Source of the DNA: Lujinxingiaceae bacterium
GTDB taxonomy: Bacteria; Myxococcota_A; Bradymonadia; Bradymonadales; Bradymonadaceae
Length of the DNA stretch: 50,009 nt
Direction: 5' to 3'
Assembly: GCA_013697635.1 (NCBI GenBank)
Contig: JACCWM010000210.1
Coordinates: 1-50,009, forward strand
This document shows, one piece after another, positions 43,216-50,009 of this stretch (its first letter is position 1; each line of letters opens with the position of its first letter). The position numbers and the translations under genes were made by a program. Below the pieces are notes generated by a model that was given only the letters and a program-made list of their open reading frames with translations, was not told where the DNA came from and did not search any database.

Positions 43216-43593
43216 TTGACAAAGATTATCGGTCGAACGAGCTGGGCCATCGTGGGCGGCAACATCGCGCTCGATCAGAGCGGGCCCGAGCCCGACTTCA
43301 CCAGCCGCGACAGCCTTTCGATGCTCAATTTGGGCGCCGAGGATGCCCAGGTCGAGATCACGATCTTTTATGTCGACCGCGAGCCGGTCGGCCCCTACAA
43401 GCTCGCGCTCGCAGCGCGCCGCGTGCGCGAGGTGCGCTTCAACGACCTGATCGATCCGGAGGCGATCCCGCTTTGCACGCACTATGCTGCACTGGTTGAG
43501 GCCAACGTGCCGATCGTCGTGCTCTTCTCGCGGGTGGACACGCGCCAGGCGGAGAATGCTCGCACCGCGTCGATGGCATTTCCCGGTGAGTAG
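43216..43593 (+). CDS. ASRT (Anabaena sensory rhodopsin transducer) family small-molecule-binding protein
   Basis: The 125-residue protein matches ASRT end to end: GRTSWAIVGGNIALD, PEPDFTSRDSLSMLN, VEITIFYVDREPVGPY, VREVRFNDLIDPEAIP and DTRQAENA. ASRT was found next to a cyanobacterial sensory rhodopsin, but the wider family is thought to bind small molecules such as sugars. It begins with TTG at 43216 with AGGAG six to seven bases upstream; the frame is open to 43174, overlapping the oxidase end. No rhodopsin lies in the window. Pairing with a sugar-lactone-type oxidase fits a carbohydrate role. Confidence 0.93.
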   Translation: MTKIIGRTSWAIVGGNIALDQSGPEPDFTSRDSLSMLNLGAEDAQVEITIFYVDREPVGPYKLALAARRVREVRFNDLIDPEAIPLCTHYAALVEANVPIVVLFSRVDTRQAENARTASMAFPGE

Positions 43594-43610
43594 ACCTACA
43601 AGTGGGCGTC

Positions 43611-44543
43611 TCAAAACAGCAAGACGACGCCCGTCAATGCGCCAAGCGACAGGATCGTGCTCATGAACACACAGGTTGCGGCCAGCGCCTGATCGCCGCC
43701 CAGTTGGCTGGCAAGAATGAACGAGGCTGACGCCGTAGGGCAGGCGGCAAAGACCATGGCGACAAAGGTTTGATCGGCGGGCAAAGCAAATGCCAGACAC
43801 AGCCCGTAGCTGATGGCCGGGATGGCGACGACTTTGAGCAGGCTGGCGGCAAATGCCAGGCCCAGGCGTCCGCGCAGTTCGAGCTGCACGAGCACGCCGC
43901 CCAGACTGATCAAGGCCAGCGCCAGCGCCGTCTGGCCGAGCAGCTGCAGCGGCCGGTCAATGAAAACGGGCAGCCGCCAGCCGAGCAAGCCGAGCAGGCC
44001 GCCAAGCGCCGCCGAGATGATCAGCGGATTTTTGACCAGGCGCATCGCCAACTGCGGCACCATGCGAAAGCTCAGGCAGTGGCGCGAGACGACGAGCACA
44101 ATCACCGAGAGCGTGTTGGCCAGGGGCACGAGCGCGGCCAGCGCGACCAGGGCCGCCGCGACCAGCCCGTCGGCGGCCTGGGCGCCGCTCAAAGAAAAAA
44201 TGATCAGCGGCAGGCCGACAAAGGCCAGGTTTCCGCGAAAGCCGGCCTGGACGAACACGCCAAAGTTCTCGCGCGAGAGCCCCAAGATGGCCGCAACGCA
44301 GGCAGCGAGAAAGCAGCCGGCGATCACAGTCAGCGCCAAAACCAAGACGAGTTGGCCGGCCGCCATGGCGCCAAAGTCCGTCGACGAGAGCTCATGCACG
44401 AACAGACTGGGCAGGGCGATCCAGTAGGTGAAACGATCCAGGCCGCTTCGCACGTCTTCGCTGATAAAGCGCGTCTTGAGCAGCGCGGCGCCAAGCAGCA
44501 CCAGAAAGACGATGGGCACAAGCGATTCGGCGGCTTGAAACAT
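43611..44543 (-). CDS. Auxin efflux carrier (AEC) family permease
   Basis: The 310-residue membrane protein has about ten hydrophobic segments, starting with SLVPIVFLVLLGAALL. Family features include NLAFVGLPLI and the C-terminal FAACPTASASFILA, which is the conserved AEC helix. Bacterial AEC members move organic acids such as malonate or malate. ATG 44543 was chosen, with AGG about seven bases upstream, 7 bases after the stop of the preceding lipoprotein gene. The long open frame upstream of it is a shadow of that gene. Confidence 0.9.
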   Translation of the reverse strand: MFQAAESLVPIVFLVLLGAALLKTRFISEDVRSGLDRFTYWIALPSLFVHELSSTDFGAMAAGQLVLVLALTVIAGCFLAACVAAILGLSRENFGVFVQAGFRGNLAFVGLPLIIFSLSGAQAADGLVAAALVALAALVPLANTLSVIVLVVSRHCLSFRMVPQLAMRLVKNPLIISAALGGLLGLLGWRLPVFIDRPLQLLGQTALALALISLGGVLVQLELRGRLGLAFAASLLKVVAIPAISYGLCLAFALPADQTFVAMVFAACPTASASFILASQLGGDQALAATCVFMSTILSLGALTGVVLLF

Positions 44544-44550
44544 CAATGGC

Positions 44551-45138
44551 CTAGGCGCAGAGGTTATCGGTGACGGCCCGTGCACAGTGAAAGCGCTGCT
44601 CAAGCTTGACGATAAACCAGTGGCCATCGCGGCGCTGCATCGTGGCGCGAAGATCCGAGCCGGCCACGGCGTCATCGCGCAAGCCCCAGGTGAGCACCAC
44701 GCCAATGGCCAGGTCATCGCCCTCGCGCAGCACGCGTAAGGTCTGCTCCCAGGCGTCTTGTCCCAGCCAGCCCGCTTGATCGATCGACTTGACCAGATCC
44801 ACGAGCAGCTCACCTGGCGAGCGCGCCTGGCTCGATTGGGGGCTCGTCAGTGCTGCAGGGATGTCGCGCCCAAAGGGCTGCCAGGCGGTGGTTGCTGGCT
44901 CAAATCCAAGCTCGAGCGGCAGTTGCTCGCGAAACTCCTGCATGCGCGGCTGCACGTCCAGGCCTTCGGGCGTCCAGAGCCGAGCCTTGGCCTCTGCGGG
45001 CTGTGGATCAGCGAGCGGGCTGCTTGCGCGTGCCGCTGCGGCCGGCGTCGCGCTCGATGGCGCGGCGTCGGAAGCCGCCGTTGGGCTCTCGCAGCCAAGC
45101 GCCAGCAGCGTAAGCGTCATCACGAAGTAAAGGCGCAT
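44551..45138 (-). CDS. Lipoprotein of unknown function
   Basis: The 195-residue product has a lipoprotein signal (MTLTLLALGCES, lipobox L-A-L-G-C) and an Ala/Ser/Pro linker. The mature domain (about 60-195) contains AWQPFGRDIPAAL, LVDLVKSIDQAGW and DGHWFIVKLEQRF. The last part resembles a nuclear-transport-factor-like or other small alpha/beta fold, but I cannot name a family. It is followed at 7 bases by the AEC permease gene, so they are likely co-transcribed. Confidence 0.78.
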   Translation of the reverse strand: MRLYFVMTLTLLALGCESPTAASDAAPSSATPAAAARASSPLADPQPAEAKARLWTPEGLDVQPRMQEFREQLPLELGFEPATTAWQPFGRDIPAALTSPQSSQARSPGELLVDLVKSIDQAGWLGQDAWEQTLRVLREGDDLAIGVVLTWGLRDDAVAGSDLRATMQRRDGHWFIVKLEQRFHCARAVTDNLCA

Positions 45139-45212
45139 GAGATCATCTCTGGCAAGTGGGACGTATCAGACGAACAGCATTGATCTTAAGCACCGGGTCG
45201 TTGCGGCGATCC

Positions 45213-45983
45213 TCAGTTCACCTTCATCGAGAGCTCGTACTCAAAGCCCGCGGACTCACGCCCTGCAAACACGCCGACAGCGAGGTTTCTGATCTCACGG
45301 CGGCCCGTGGGCCGATAAAGCAGCCGCACGACCGTCGAGTCGTCTTCGATCTGGCAGTCGATTTCAGGATCCTCGCAATCTTTCAGAGTGCCATTGATGC
45401 GAAGCTCGAGGCGTACAACCTCGACGGGGCACTCGCGGGCGGTGAGGCGCACTTCGGTGCGAAGCGTTTGATCCGTGCAGCTCAAGAGCACGAACTCATA
45501 CCAATCGGCTGGCTGCGTGTGGCACAACTTGCCTTCAACGGAGCCCTCCAAAGTAACGAGCGTTTCGTTGTGGACACATCCGGCGGAGCTAAACGGGCGG
45601 CTTGGACTGGAGCGTGTGTCATTTCGCCGATCGAGCTCGAAGGGATCTTCGCAGCGCTCGAAGGGATGAAATATGCAGGCCGCCAGGGGCTCGTCCTCTA
45701 TCGACGTGTCCGCCCCAGCGCCGTCGCGTTGAACATCGTGGCTCACGTTGTTCGAACTCGTGTCGCTGTTGCTCGCGTCACTGCTGCTCGCATCTTGCGG
45801 CCCAGAACCCAGCAGCCGGCAGGCGCCACTTGCGCACACTTCACCGGCAAAGCAATCGGAGCTCTGCTGGCATTGGGTGGAAGTGGAGCAGCCAGCAAGC
45901 GAGCTGAGCAAGCCTGCCAGTGCCAAGGCGCACAGACAAGCGCTTGCTGAGGGCCACGTTATGGTCGGGTGCCAGATCGACAT
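45213..45983 (-). CDS. Cys-rich lipoprotein of unknown function
   Basis: The 256-residue protein has a lipoprotein signal (LALAGLLSSLAGCST). Its first mature segment is Cys-rich (QCQQSSDCFAGEVCASGAC), the same kind of motif repeated in the giant surface protein. A Ser/Asp/Asn linker follows (DASSSDASNSDTSSN). The C-terminal domain, about 150 residues, is beta-rich with several Cys. Function is unknown; the linker style matches other surface lipoproteins in the window. Confidence 0.82.
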   Translation of the reverse strand: MSIWHPTITWPSASACLCALALAGLLSSLAGCSTSTQCQQSSDCFAGEVCASGACRLLGSGPQDASSSDASNSDTSSNNVSHDVQRDGAGADTSIEDEPLAACIFHPFERCEDPFELDRRNDTRSSPSRPFSSAGCVHNETLVTLEGSVEGKLCHTQPADWYEFVLLSCTDQTLRTEVRLTARECPVEVVRLELRINGTLKDCEDPEIDCQIEDDSTVVRLLYRPTGRREIRNLAVGVFAGRESAGFEYELSMKVN

Positions 45984-46016
45984 GAGAAAAAACCGCGTAT
46001 CAACAATTCGGGGGTG

Positions 46017-47405
46017 TTAGCCGCGGCGCAACTTCGCGCCAAGCTGCGGCGGGGGTTCCAGAGCGAGGGCTGCGGCCTCGGTGGGATCGTCGGTGAGTGT
46101 GAGCAAATCGAGATCTCCGGCGCTGATCGTCTGACGCGCTCCGTTGAGCATTTGCTCGCGGATCGTGTCGAGCAGCGGAGCCCAAAACGCGCTGCCCAAC
46201 AAGATAATTCGCCGGCTGCTGACCTTGCGCGTCTGCAACTGGCAAAGAACGGAGAACAGCTCATCGAGTGTACCCAGGCCGCCTGGCAGCGCCACAACGG
46301 CACGTGAGCCTTCGGTCAGCAGGACCTTGTGTGTCAGCCGATCGCTGACCAGGTGCACGCGGTCCGCGCCGTAGAGGTTTCGCGCATCGCGTCGGCGCAT
46401 GCCAAACGCCTGCTGTGCCAATATCTCGTCGCCGGCGTGGCCGCCGCGCGCGAGCGCCACCGAGAGATTGCCCGGGCCGGCCGCGCGCGTGGGCACACCC
46501 TGGCGAGCCAGTACGCGCGCAAGTTCGGTGGCGTGGGCGATCGCCTGGTCGTGCTCTTGGAGGCGCGAGCCGCCAAGGACGGTCACCGCCGGCGTTAGCC
46601 GTTCCAAAAAGTCCAGACCCTCGATCAGCTCGTGGGCGATTCGTTTGCCGAGCTTGGCCAGCGGCTCGATGATCGCGCGTTTGGCTTGAGGCGCGGTGAC
46701 GTGCGCGATCGCCTCCTCGGGATCGTCGGTCAAGAGCAGCATCTTGTAGAGATTCTCAGGCAGCGCCGTGCTGGGATTTGCCGCACCGCAGGCGCGCAGA
46801 GCCTGGCCAAGTGGCTCCCAGAAATCGCGGCCAAAGAGCACCAGAGGATAGTCGAGACTGCCGGCGGTCTTGAGTCGCCACACCTCGAGCAGCTCGTCGA
46901 GCGTGCCAAAGCCGCCGGGAAAGATCACCAATCCCAGCGAGTTCTGATAGAGCATCAGCTTGCGGGTGGGAAAGTGGCTCAACTCCATCGAGACGTCGAT
47001 CGAGGGATTGATCGCCTGCTCAAAGGGCAAGACGATGTTAAATCCCTGGGTCAAGGCCTGGGCGCCCTCGCCACGTGCCCGACTGGCCGGCAGGTCGGCA
47101 TCGTCGCGTGGGCCAAGGCGTTGACGAAACCCGTCCGGCACGGCGGCCATAATTCCCGGGCCAGCTCCCGTGCGCGGCGGCACGCCAATCTCGGCAAGCA
47201 GCTCTCCCATGGCCGTGGCCATCGCATAATAGGGGTCGTCGGGCTGAACGCGCGCGCCTCCAAAAAAGGTGACGGCCGGCGGCATCGCGTCGAGCATCAA
47301 GAGCCCCTCGTCGAGCTCGGTGACAAGCGCCTGGGCCAACTTATTGGTCGGCCCGGCCACTTCGGCGATCTCTCCCCACACTCCTTTGGTCGCAGCATCT
47401 TTCAT
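46017..47405 (-). CDS. Tandem LOG-family fusion (nucleotide N-glycosidase type, TIGR00730-like)
   Basis: The 462-residue protein holds two LOG Rossmann domains. Domain 1 (about 35-240) has VTFFGGARVQ, TGAGPGIMAAV, the RK of FPTRKLMLY and VIFPGGFGTLDELLE. Domain 2 (about 270-450) has VTVLGGSRLQ, AAGPGNLSVAL, THKVLLT and VALPGGLGTLDELF. LOG enzymes release free bases from nucleotide monophosphates, in some cases making cytokinin-like bases. In domain 2 the Gly-rich loop is reduced and the Arg of the R-K pair is His, so it may be inactive. ATG 47405 was preferred to GTG 47426. Confidence 0.88.
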   Translation of the reverse strand: MKDAATKGVWGEIAEVAGPTNKLAQALVTELDEGLLMLDAMPPAVTFFGGARVQPDDPYYAMATAMGELLAEIGVPPRTGAGPGIMAAVPDGFRQRLGPRDDADLPASRARGEGAQALTQGFNIVLPFEQAINPSIDVSMELSHFPTRKLMLYQNSLGLVIFPGGFGTLDELLEVWRLKTAGSLDYPLVLFGRDFWEPLGQALRACGAANPSTALPENLYKMLLLTDDPEEAIAHVTAPQAKRAIIEPLAKLGKRIAHELIEGLDFLERLTPAVTVLGGSRLQEHDQAIAHATELARVLARQGVPTRAAGPGNLSVALARGGHAGDEILAQQAFGMRRRDARNLYGADRVHLVSDRLTHKVLLTEGSRAVVALPGGLGTLDELFSVLCQLQTRKVSSRRIILLGSAFWAPLLDTIREQMLNGARQTISAGDLDLLTLTDDPTEAAALALEPPPQLGAKLRRG

Positions 47406-47495
47406 GGGTCGGCAGTGTAGTAGCACAGATGAGGGAACGCAATGCTTTCGGGCGGGTGCGCGTCAACTCCCGGATGAACCGAGAGGTTCGCACCG

Positions 47496-47530
47496 GCTCG
47501 GAGCGCGCGATGAAACTGCGCGCTCCGAGC
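47496..47530 (-). terminator. Strong 13-bp stem-loop after the small secreted protein gene
   Basis: GCTCGGAGCGCGC (47496-47508) has an exact reverse complement at 47518-47530, with a nine-base loop. It starts 6 bases past the stop codon of the minus-strand gene at 47536. On the minus strand no T-run follows the stem; on the plus strand a T6 run lies ten bases beyond. It is a likely terminator or 3'-end barrier. Confidence 0.6.
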
Positions 47531-47535
47531 AAGCC

Positions 47536-47892
47536 TCAGATTTTTTGCTTACCTGCGTGCGCGGGCTTGCCTGCGTGTGCCGGCTTGCCTGCGTGTGCCG
47601 GCTTGCCTGCGTCGACCTCGGTCTCCTCGACGTGAAGATCGGCTGCTTGGTCGACGTTGAGAGCAGGTTTTTGCGTCTTGTCGCGATTGACCAAGCCCTC
47701 GAGGCGCTCACGAGCTGTCTCACTGGCATTGCCATTCTTATCAAGAGCTTCAAGAGCGCGCTCAATGCCCTGTTGTCCCTTGCCTTGCTTGGCTTGCGCC
47801 TCGTTGACGCTCAACACTTGTCCGACACCGAAACTTACAACCAGCGCAATGACCAGGTTCATCAACTTAGGGGCTTTTATAAGGTTTTTCAT
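47536..47892 (-). CDS. Small secreted protein with C-terminal AGKPAH repeats
   Basis: The 118-residue product has a signal peptide (LMNLVIALVVSFGVGQVLS ... AQA). A charged helical middle follows (GIERALEALDKNGNAS ... LEGLVNRDK), and the tail is AGKPAH repeated three times, ending in AGKQKI. The repeats are coded by 18-bp units. The start ATG 47892 has GGAG six to seven bases upstream; an ATG at 47904 is the alternative. The DKNGN segment looks loosely like an EF-hand loop but is too short to call. Confidence 0.75.
   Translation of the reverse strand: MKNLIKAPKLMNLVIALVVSFGVGQVLSVNEAQAKQGKGQQGIERALEALDKNGNASETARERLEGLVNRDKTQKPALNVDQAADLHVEETEVDAGKPAHAGKPAHAGKPAHAGKQKI
47547..47611. repeat. 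18-bp tandem repeats coding AGKPAH
   Basis: Two identical units (47565-47582 and 47583-47600, GCTTGCCTGCGTGTGCCG) are flanked by one diverged and one partial unit. They lie in the 3' part of the secreted protein gene and are in frame, so copy number changes would lengthen or shorten the protein tail. Confidence 0.8.
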
Positions 47893-48128
47893 CGCATTCT
47901 CCATGGGTTGTGTAGCGTCCGTTACAATCTCTCAGACGGGCCGCGATTGGGTCCTTTTCAGTTGCGCTTCAATTGAGTCAATAATCGACCCGATTGGGAG
48001 GGGCCAGGGCGCCGGGATCCTGAACGATCGTCGGCAGCGTTGACATCGCAGGCGCCATGGGCAAAGTATGCCTGTACGCCGCGGCGTGGCTGTGAGCGAC
48101 AATGTGCTGATTTATGAAGGTATTCTCG

Positions 48129-48770
48129 ATGCGCGTGCCGTTGGATCGATCGATGGAGTTGCCCGTGATCGTCGGAATTGCCGGCGGCACTGGTTCGGGC
48201 AAGACAACGATTTCCCAGCGCGTCCAAGAAGGCCTGGGAGCGCGCAGTTGCATCATCCAACACGACTGGTACTACCACGATCGCAGCGGCTTGGCCGCCG
48301 ACGAGCTCGCCCAGGTCAACTTCGACCATCCGCATAGCCTGGACAACGAGCTGTTGGTCGCCCACCTGTTGGAGCTCAAGGCCGGCCGCGCCATCGAGGC
48401 GCCCCAGTACGACTTCTCGCGGCATGCTCGCCAGCAGAAGACGGTCACGATCGAGCCGTTGCCGGTGCTGATCGTCGAGGGTATTTTGTTGTTTGCTCTG
48501 CCCGAACTGCGCAAAGTCTTCGACATCAAGCTCTTCGTCGACACTGACGCCGACATTCGCGTCTTTCGTCGGATCCGGCGCGACATCCGCGAGCGCGGCC
48601 GCGACTTCGAATCAATTCGCCAGCAGTACTACGACACCGTGCGGCCCATGCACATCGAGTTCGTGGAGCCCTCAAAACGCTGGGCCGATTTGATCATCCC
48701 CGAGGGGGGCGACAATCAGATCGCCCTTGATGTCATCGTCGAGCGTTTGCGCCGATTCATCGACGCTTAA
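48129..48770 (+). CDS. udk: Uridine kinase
   Basis: Udk phosphorylates uridine and cytidine in pyrimidine salvage. The Walker A GIAGGTGSGKTTI, HDWYYHD, NFDHPHSLD and IVEGILLF are clear, as are the RRIRRDIRERGR lid and PMHIEFVEPSKRWADLIIP. Start sites at 48114, 48129 and 48153 are in frame. 48129 gives 213 residues, equal to the E. coli length, with AAGG eight bases upstream, so I prefer it with modest certainty. It converges with the outer-membrane-like gene, leaving 8 bases between stops. Confidence 0.94.
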   Translation: MRVPLDRSMELPVIVGIAGGTGSGKTTISQRVQEGLGARSCIIQHDWYYHDRSGLAADELAQVNFDHPHSLDNELLVAHLLELKAGRAIEAPQYDFSRHARQQKTVTIEPLPVLIVEGILLFALPELRKVFDIKLFVDTDADIRVFRRIRRDIRERGRDFESIRQQYYDTVRPMHIEFVEPSKRWADLIIPEGGDNQIALDVIVERLRRFIDA

Positions 48771-48778
48771 GTGGTTGC

Positions 48779-50009
48779 TCAGAAGTACATCGAAAAGTTC
48801 AGACCGAGCGACTCGGACTTCGACGCCAGGCTTGGCGAACTGCCGTTGCTCGTCAAGCCGTAGTGGTTGAACAGGTAGCGCGCGCTGACGGCATAATCAC
48901 CAAAGCGCAGATTGGCGCCAAGCCCCAGGCGCAGCGCGCCGACGAGCTCTGCCTCACCCATCGAGGCGCCATTGAGCCTGTAGCCGCCCACGCCGGCCAT
49001 CGCGTAGGGCTCGAACATGCCAAACGACGGCTGAAGCCTCAGGTCCGTGCTCAAACCCATGACCGAAACCTCCCGGTTGACCGAGGCCGAGTCCAGCGAA
49101 TAGCCGCCGCCGTTGAAGCCGAGCTCGACGCCCAGGAGCTTACCCTTGAGGCCCAGACCCAGGTTGAGCTCGGTGCCGCTGAGCGTCGAGGTGGCGACGT
49201 TGCGGTTCGCAAAACCACCCATGCCCATGCCCAGCGTCAAATACGCATCGAGTGGAGCGCTGGCCTGAGCGGTCGACTCGCCATGATGATGGTGAACGTT
49301 GTTGGTCGTATGACTCGATGATGTGCGCCCGGGCGTGACCGTGTTGGTATGCGTGTGTGTGTTGGTATGCGTATTGGTATTGGTCGTGGTACGCACGCGC
49401 CGCGTTCGCGTCGGCTCAGCGGCCTGTGTCGGCGGCGTTTGACGCGGCGTAGGAGCGTTGGCGCGAGTCGGAGTCGGGGCCGGCGCCTCTGTGGGTGTCG
49501 GTCGGGGCTCTGGGGTGGCAACGGGAGCAGGAGCGGGACGGCGCTCCGGTCGCGCGTTGGGATTGCGCTCTCGATCGGGTGTGGGGTTGATCGCCTGACC
49601 CCGAGTGTCGGCTTTCTCGGCCTTCTCGGGCTTGTTGGCGAGGCCGCGCTGGCGATTGTCGTTGTCGGCCTTCTCGGGTTTGTTGGAGCGCTCAGGATTA
49701 GCGTTGTTCGCCCGGCCCTGGTCTTGGTTGCGACCCTGATTGAGCCCAGCGTTGCCTCGATTGGGGTTGGCCTCTTTGTCGACGGCGCGACGATCCAGGT
49801 ACTGCGTCTGCTCACGATTGCGCAGCTCCTCCTGACGCTCGCGCGCCTTCTCGCTGCCCTTGTCCGTGTTGTCGGCCCTCTCCCGCGTCTTGCCCTGATT
49901 TTCTGGCTGAGTTCTCTCTTTGCCCTGATTCTCCTTGCCCTGATTCTCCTTGCCCTGATTCTCCTTGCCCTGATTCTCCTTGCCCTGATTCTCCTTGCCC
50001 TGATTCTCC
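48779..50009 (-). CDS. Outer-membrane-like protein with a long repetitive N-terminal region, cut by the right window edge
   Basis: The frame is open without a stop from the window edge to 48779, so the gene is longer than the apparent GTG start at 49396 suggests. Reading from the edge: ENQGK pentapeptide repeats, then a charged Arg/Glu/Asn/Gln-rich region, then a Pro/Thr/Arg-rich stretch, then a Thr/His/Asn tract (TNTHTNTHTHTNT) with HHHH. It ends in about 165 residues of a small beta-barrel (DAYLTLGMGMGGFANR ... SLGLNFSMYF) with a terminal Phe typical of outer-membrane proteins. The repeats are unlikely inside the barrel and probably lie in the periplasm or outside. The N-terminus and signal peptide are beyond the window. 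Function is unknown. Confidence 0.78.
   Translation of the reverse strand, partial: ENQGKENQGKENQGKENQGKENQGKENQGKERTQPENQGKTRERADNTDKGSEKARERQEELRNREQTQYLDRRAVDKEANPNRGNAGLNQGRNQDQGRANNANPERSNKPEKADNDNRQRGLANKPEKAEKADTRGQAINPTPDRERNPNARPERRPAPAPVATPEPRPTPTEAPAPTPTRANAPTPRQTPPTQAAEPTRTRRVRTTTNTNTHTNTHTHTNTVTPGRTSSSHTTNNVHHHHGESTAQASAPLDAYLTLGMGMGGFANRNVATSTLSGTELNLGLGLKGKLLGVELGFNGGGYSLDSASVNREVSVMGLSTDLRLQPSFGMFEPYAMAGVGGYRLNGASMGEAELVGALRLGLGANLRFGDYAVSARYLFNHYGLTSNGSSPSLASKSESLGLNFSMYF
49920..50009. repeat. Six perfect copies of a 15-bp tandem repeat at the window edge
   Basis: TTGCCCTGATTCTCC is repeated exactly from 49920 to 50009 and may continue past the edge. It codes ENQGK on the minus strand within the outer-membrane-like gene. 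Perfect identity of the copies suggests recent slippage and possible length variation. Confidence 0.95.

Noticed and set aside
47640-47780. EF-hand in the small secreted protein
   Set aside because: DKNGN is only part of a loop and lacks the glutamate at position 12 in a convincing helix context.
48779-49396. Treating 49396 as the true start of the outer-membrane-like gene
   Set aside because: The frame is open beyond it to the window edge with no stop, and the apparent start is a GTG inside a low-complexity Thr/Arg region without signal peptide.

Overview
The window is a GC-rich, gene-dense chromosomal segment of a Gram-negative bacterium. The gene content points to the former deltaproteobacteria, most likely Myxococcota or Bradymonadota. 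The clues are several lipoproteins with long Asp/Ala/Ser linkers, a Cys-rich lipoprotein with an ACGGNPVGTW-type motif, MopE-like D-x-D metal-binding motifs (DGDG...DGIDQNC), SBBP and GLUG repeat surface proteins, and a mevalonate-pathway kinase and decarboxylase. This placement is inference from protein style; no rRNA is present. I found no tRNA, rRNA, IS element, prophage or CRISPR array, so the window looks like ordinary core and accessory chromosome.

Left part (1-10.5 kb): two secreted proteins on the minus strand, an S9 peptidase and a membrane-anchored alkaline-phosphatase-fold enzyme on the plus strand, then a giant SBBP/Cys-rich/MopE surface protein, endonuclease III and a small membrane protein on the minus strand. 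Middle-left (10.6-19.2 kb): fumarase C, Aat transferase, a MerR regulator with a textbook MerR promoter, a translationally coupled macro-domain/mevalonate kinase/diphosphomevalonate decarboxylase trio, then purE, a Sua5 enzyme and a HAD phosphatase on the minus strand, and ribosomal protein L31 type B. Middle (19.2-31.3 kb): a HARE-HTH/Mrr-like protein behind a hairpin that buries its ribosome binding site, lipB, a nitronate-monooxygenase-like enzyme, a giant GLUG lipoprotein, an unrecognised 614-residue protein, and dinB flanked on both sides by unusual repeats. Those repeats are a GATC-dense inverted low-complexity block after dinB, and a 41-bp tandem array bracketed by 28-bp inverted repeats before it.

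Right part (31.3-50 kb): an unrecognised 259-residue protein, a lipoprotein and lipoprotein-type MsrA, two tandem paralogous hybrid histidine kinases, a YbiT-like ABC-F protein with a damaged second Walker A, an Asp-rich lipoprotein, YaeQ, an ALO-type FAD oxidase with an adjacent ASRT (sensory rhodopsin transducer family) protein, an AEC permease, two lipoproteins, a tandem-LOG fusion, a small repeat-bearing secreted protein, uridine kinase, and an outer-membrane-like protein that runs off the right edge with perfect 15-bp repeats.

No single locus is convincingly a new defence or mobile system. The best candidates for undescribed biology are the repeat blocks around dinB with their two unrecognised neighbours, the RBS-masking hairpin in front of the HARE-HTH/degenerate nuclease gene, the macro-domain/mevalonate coupling, and the oxidase/ASRT pair.
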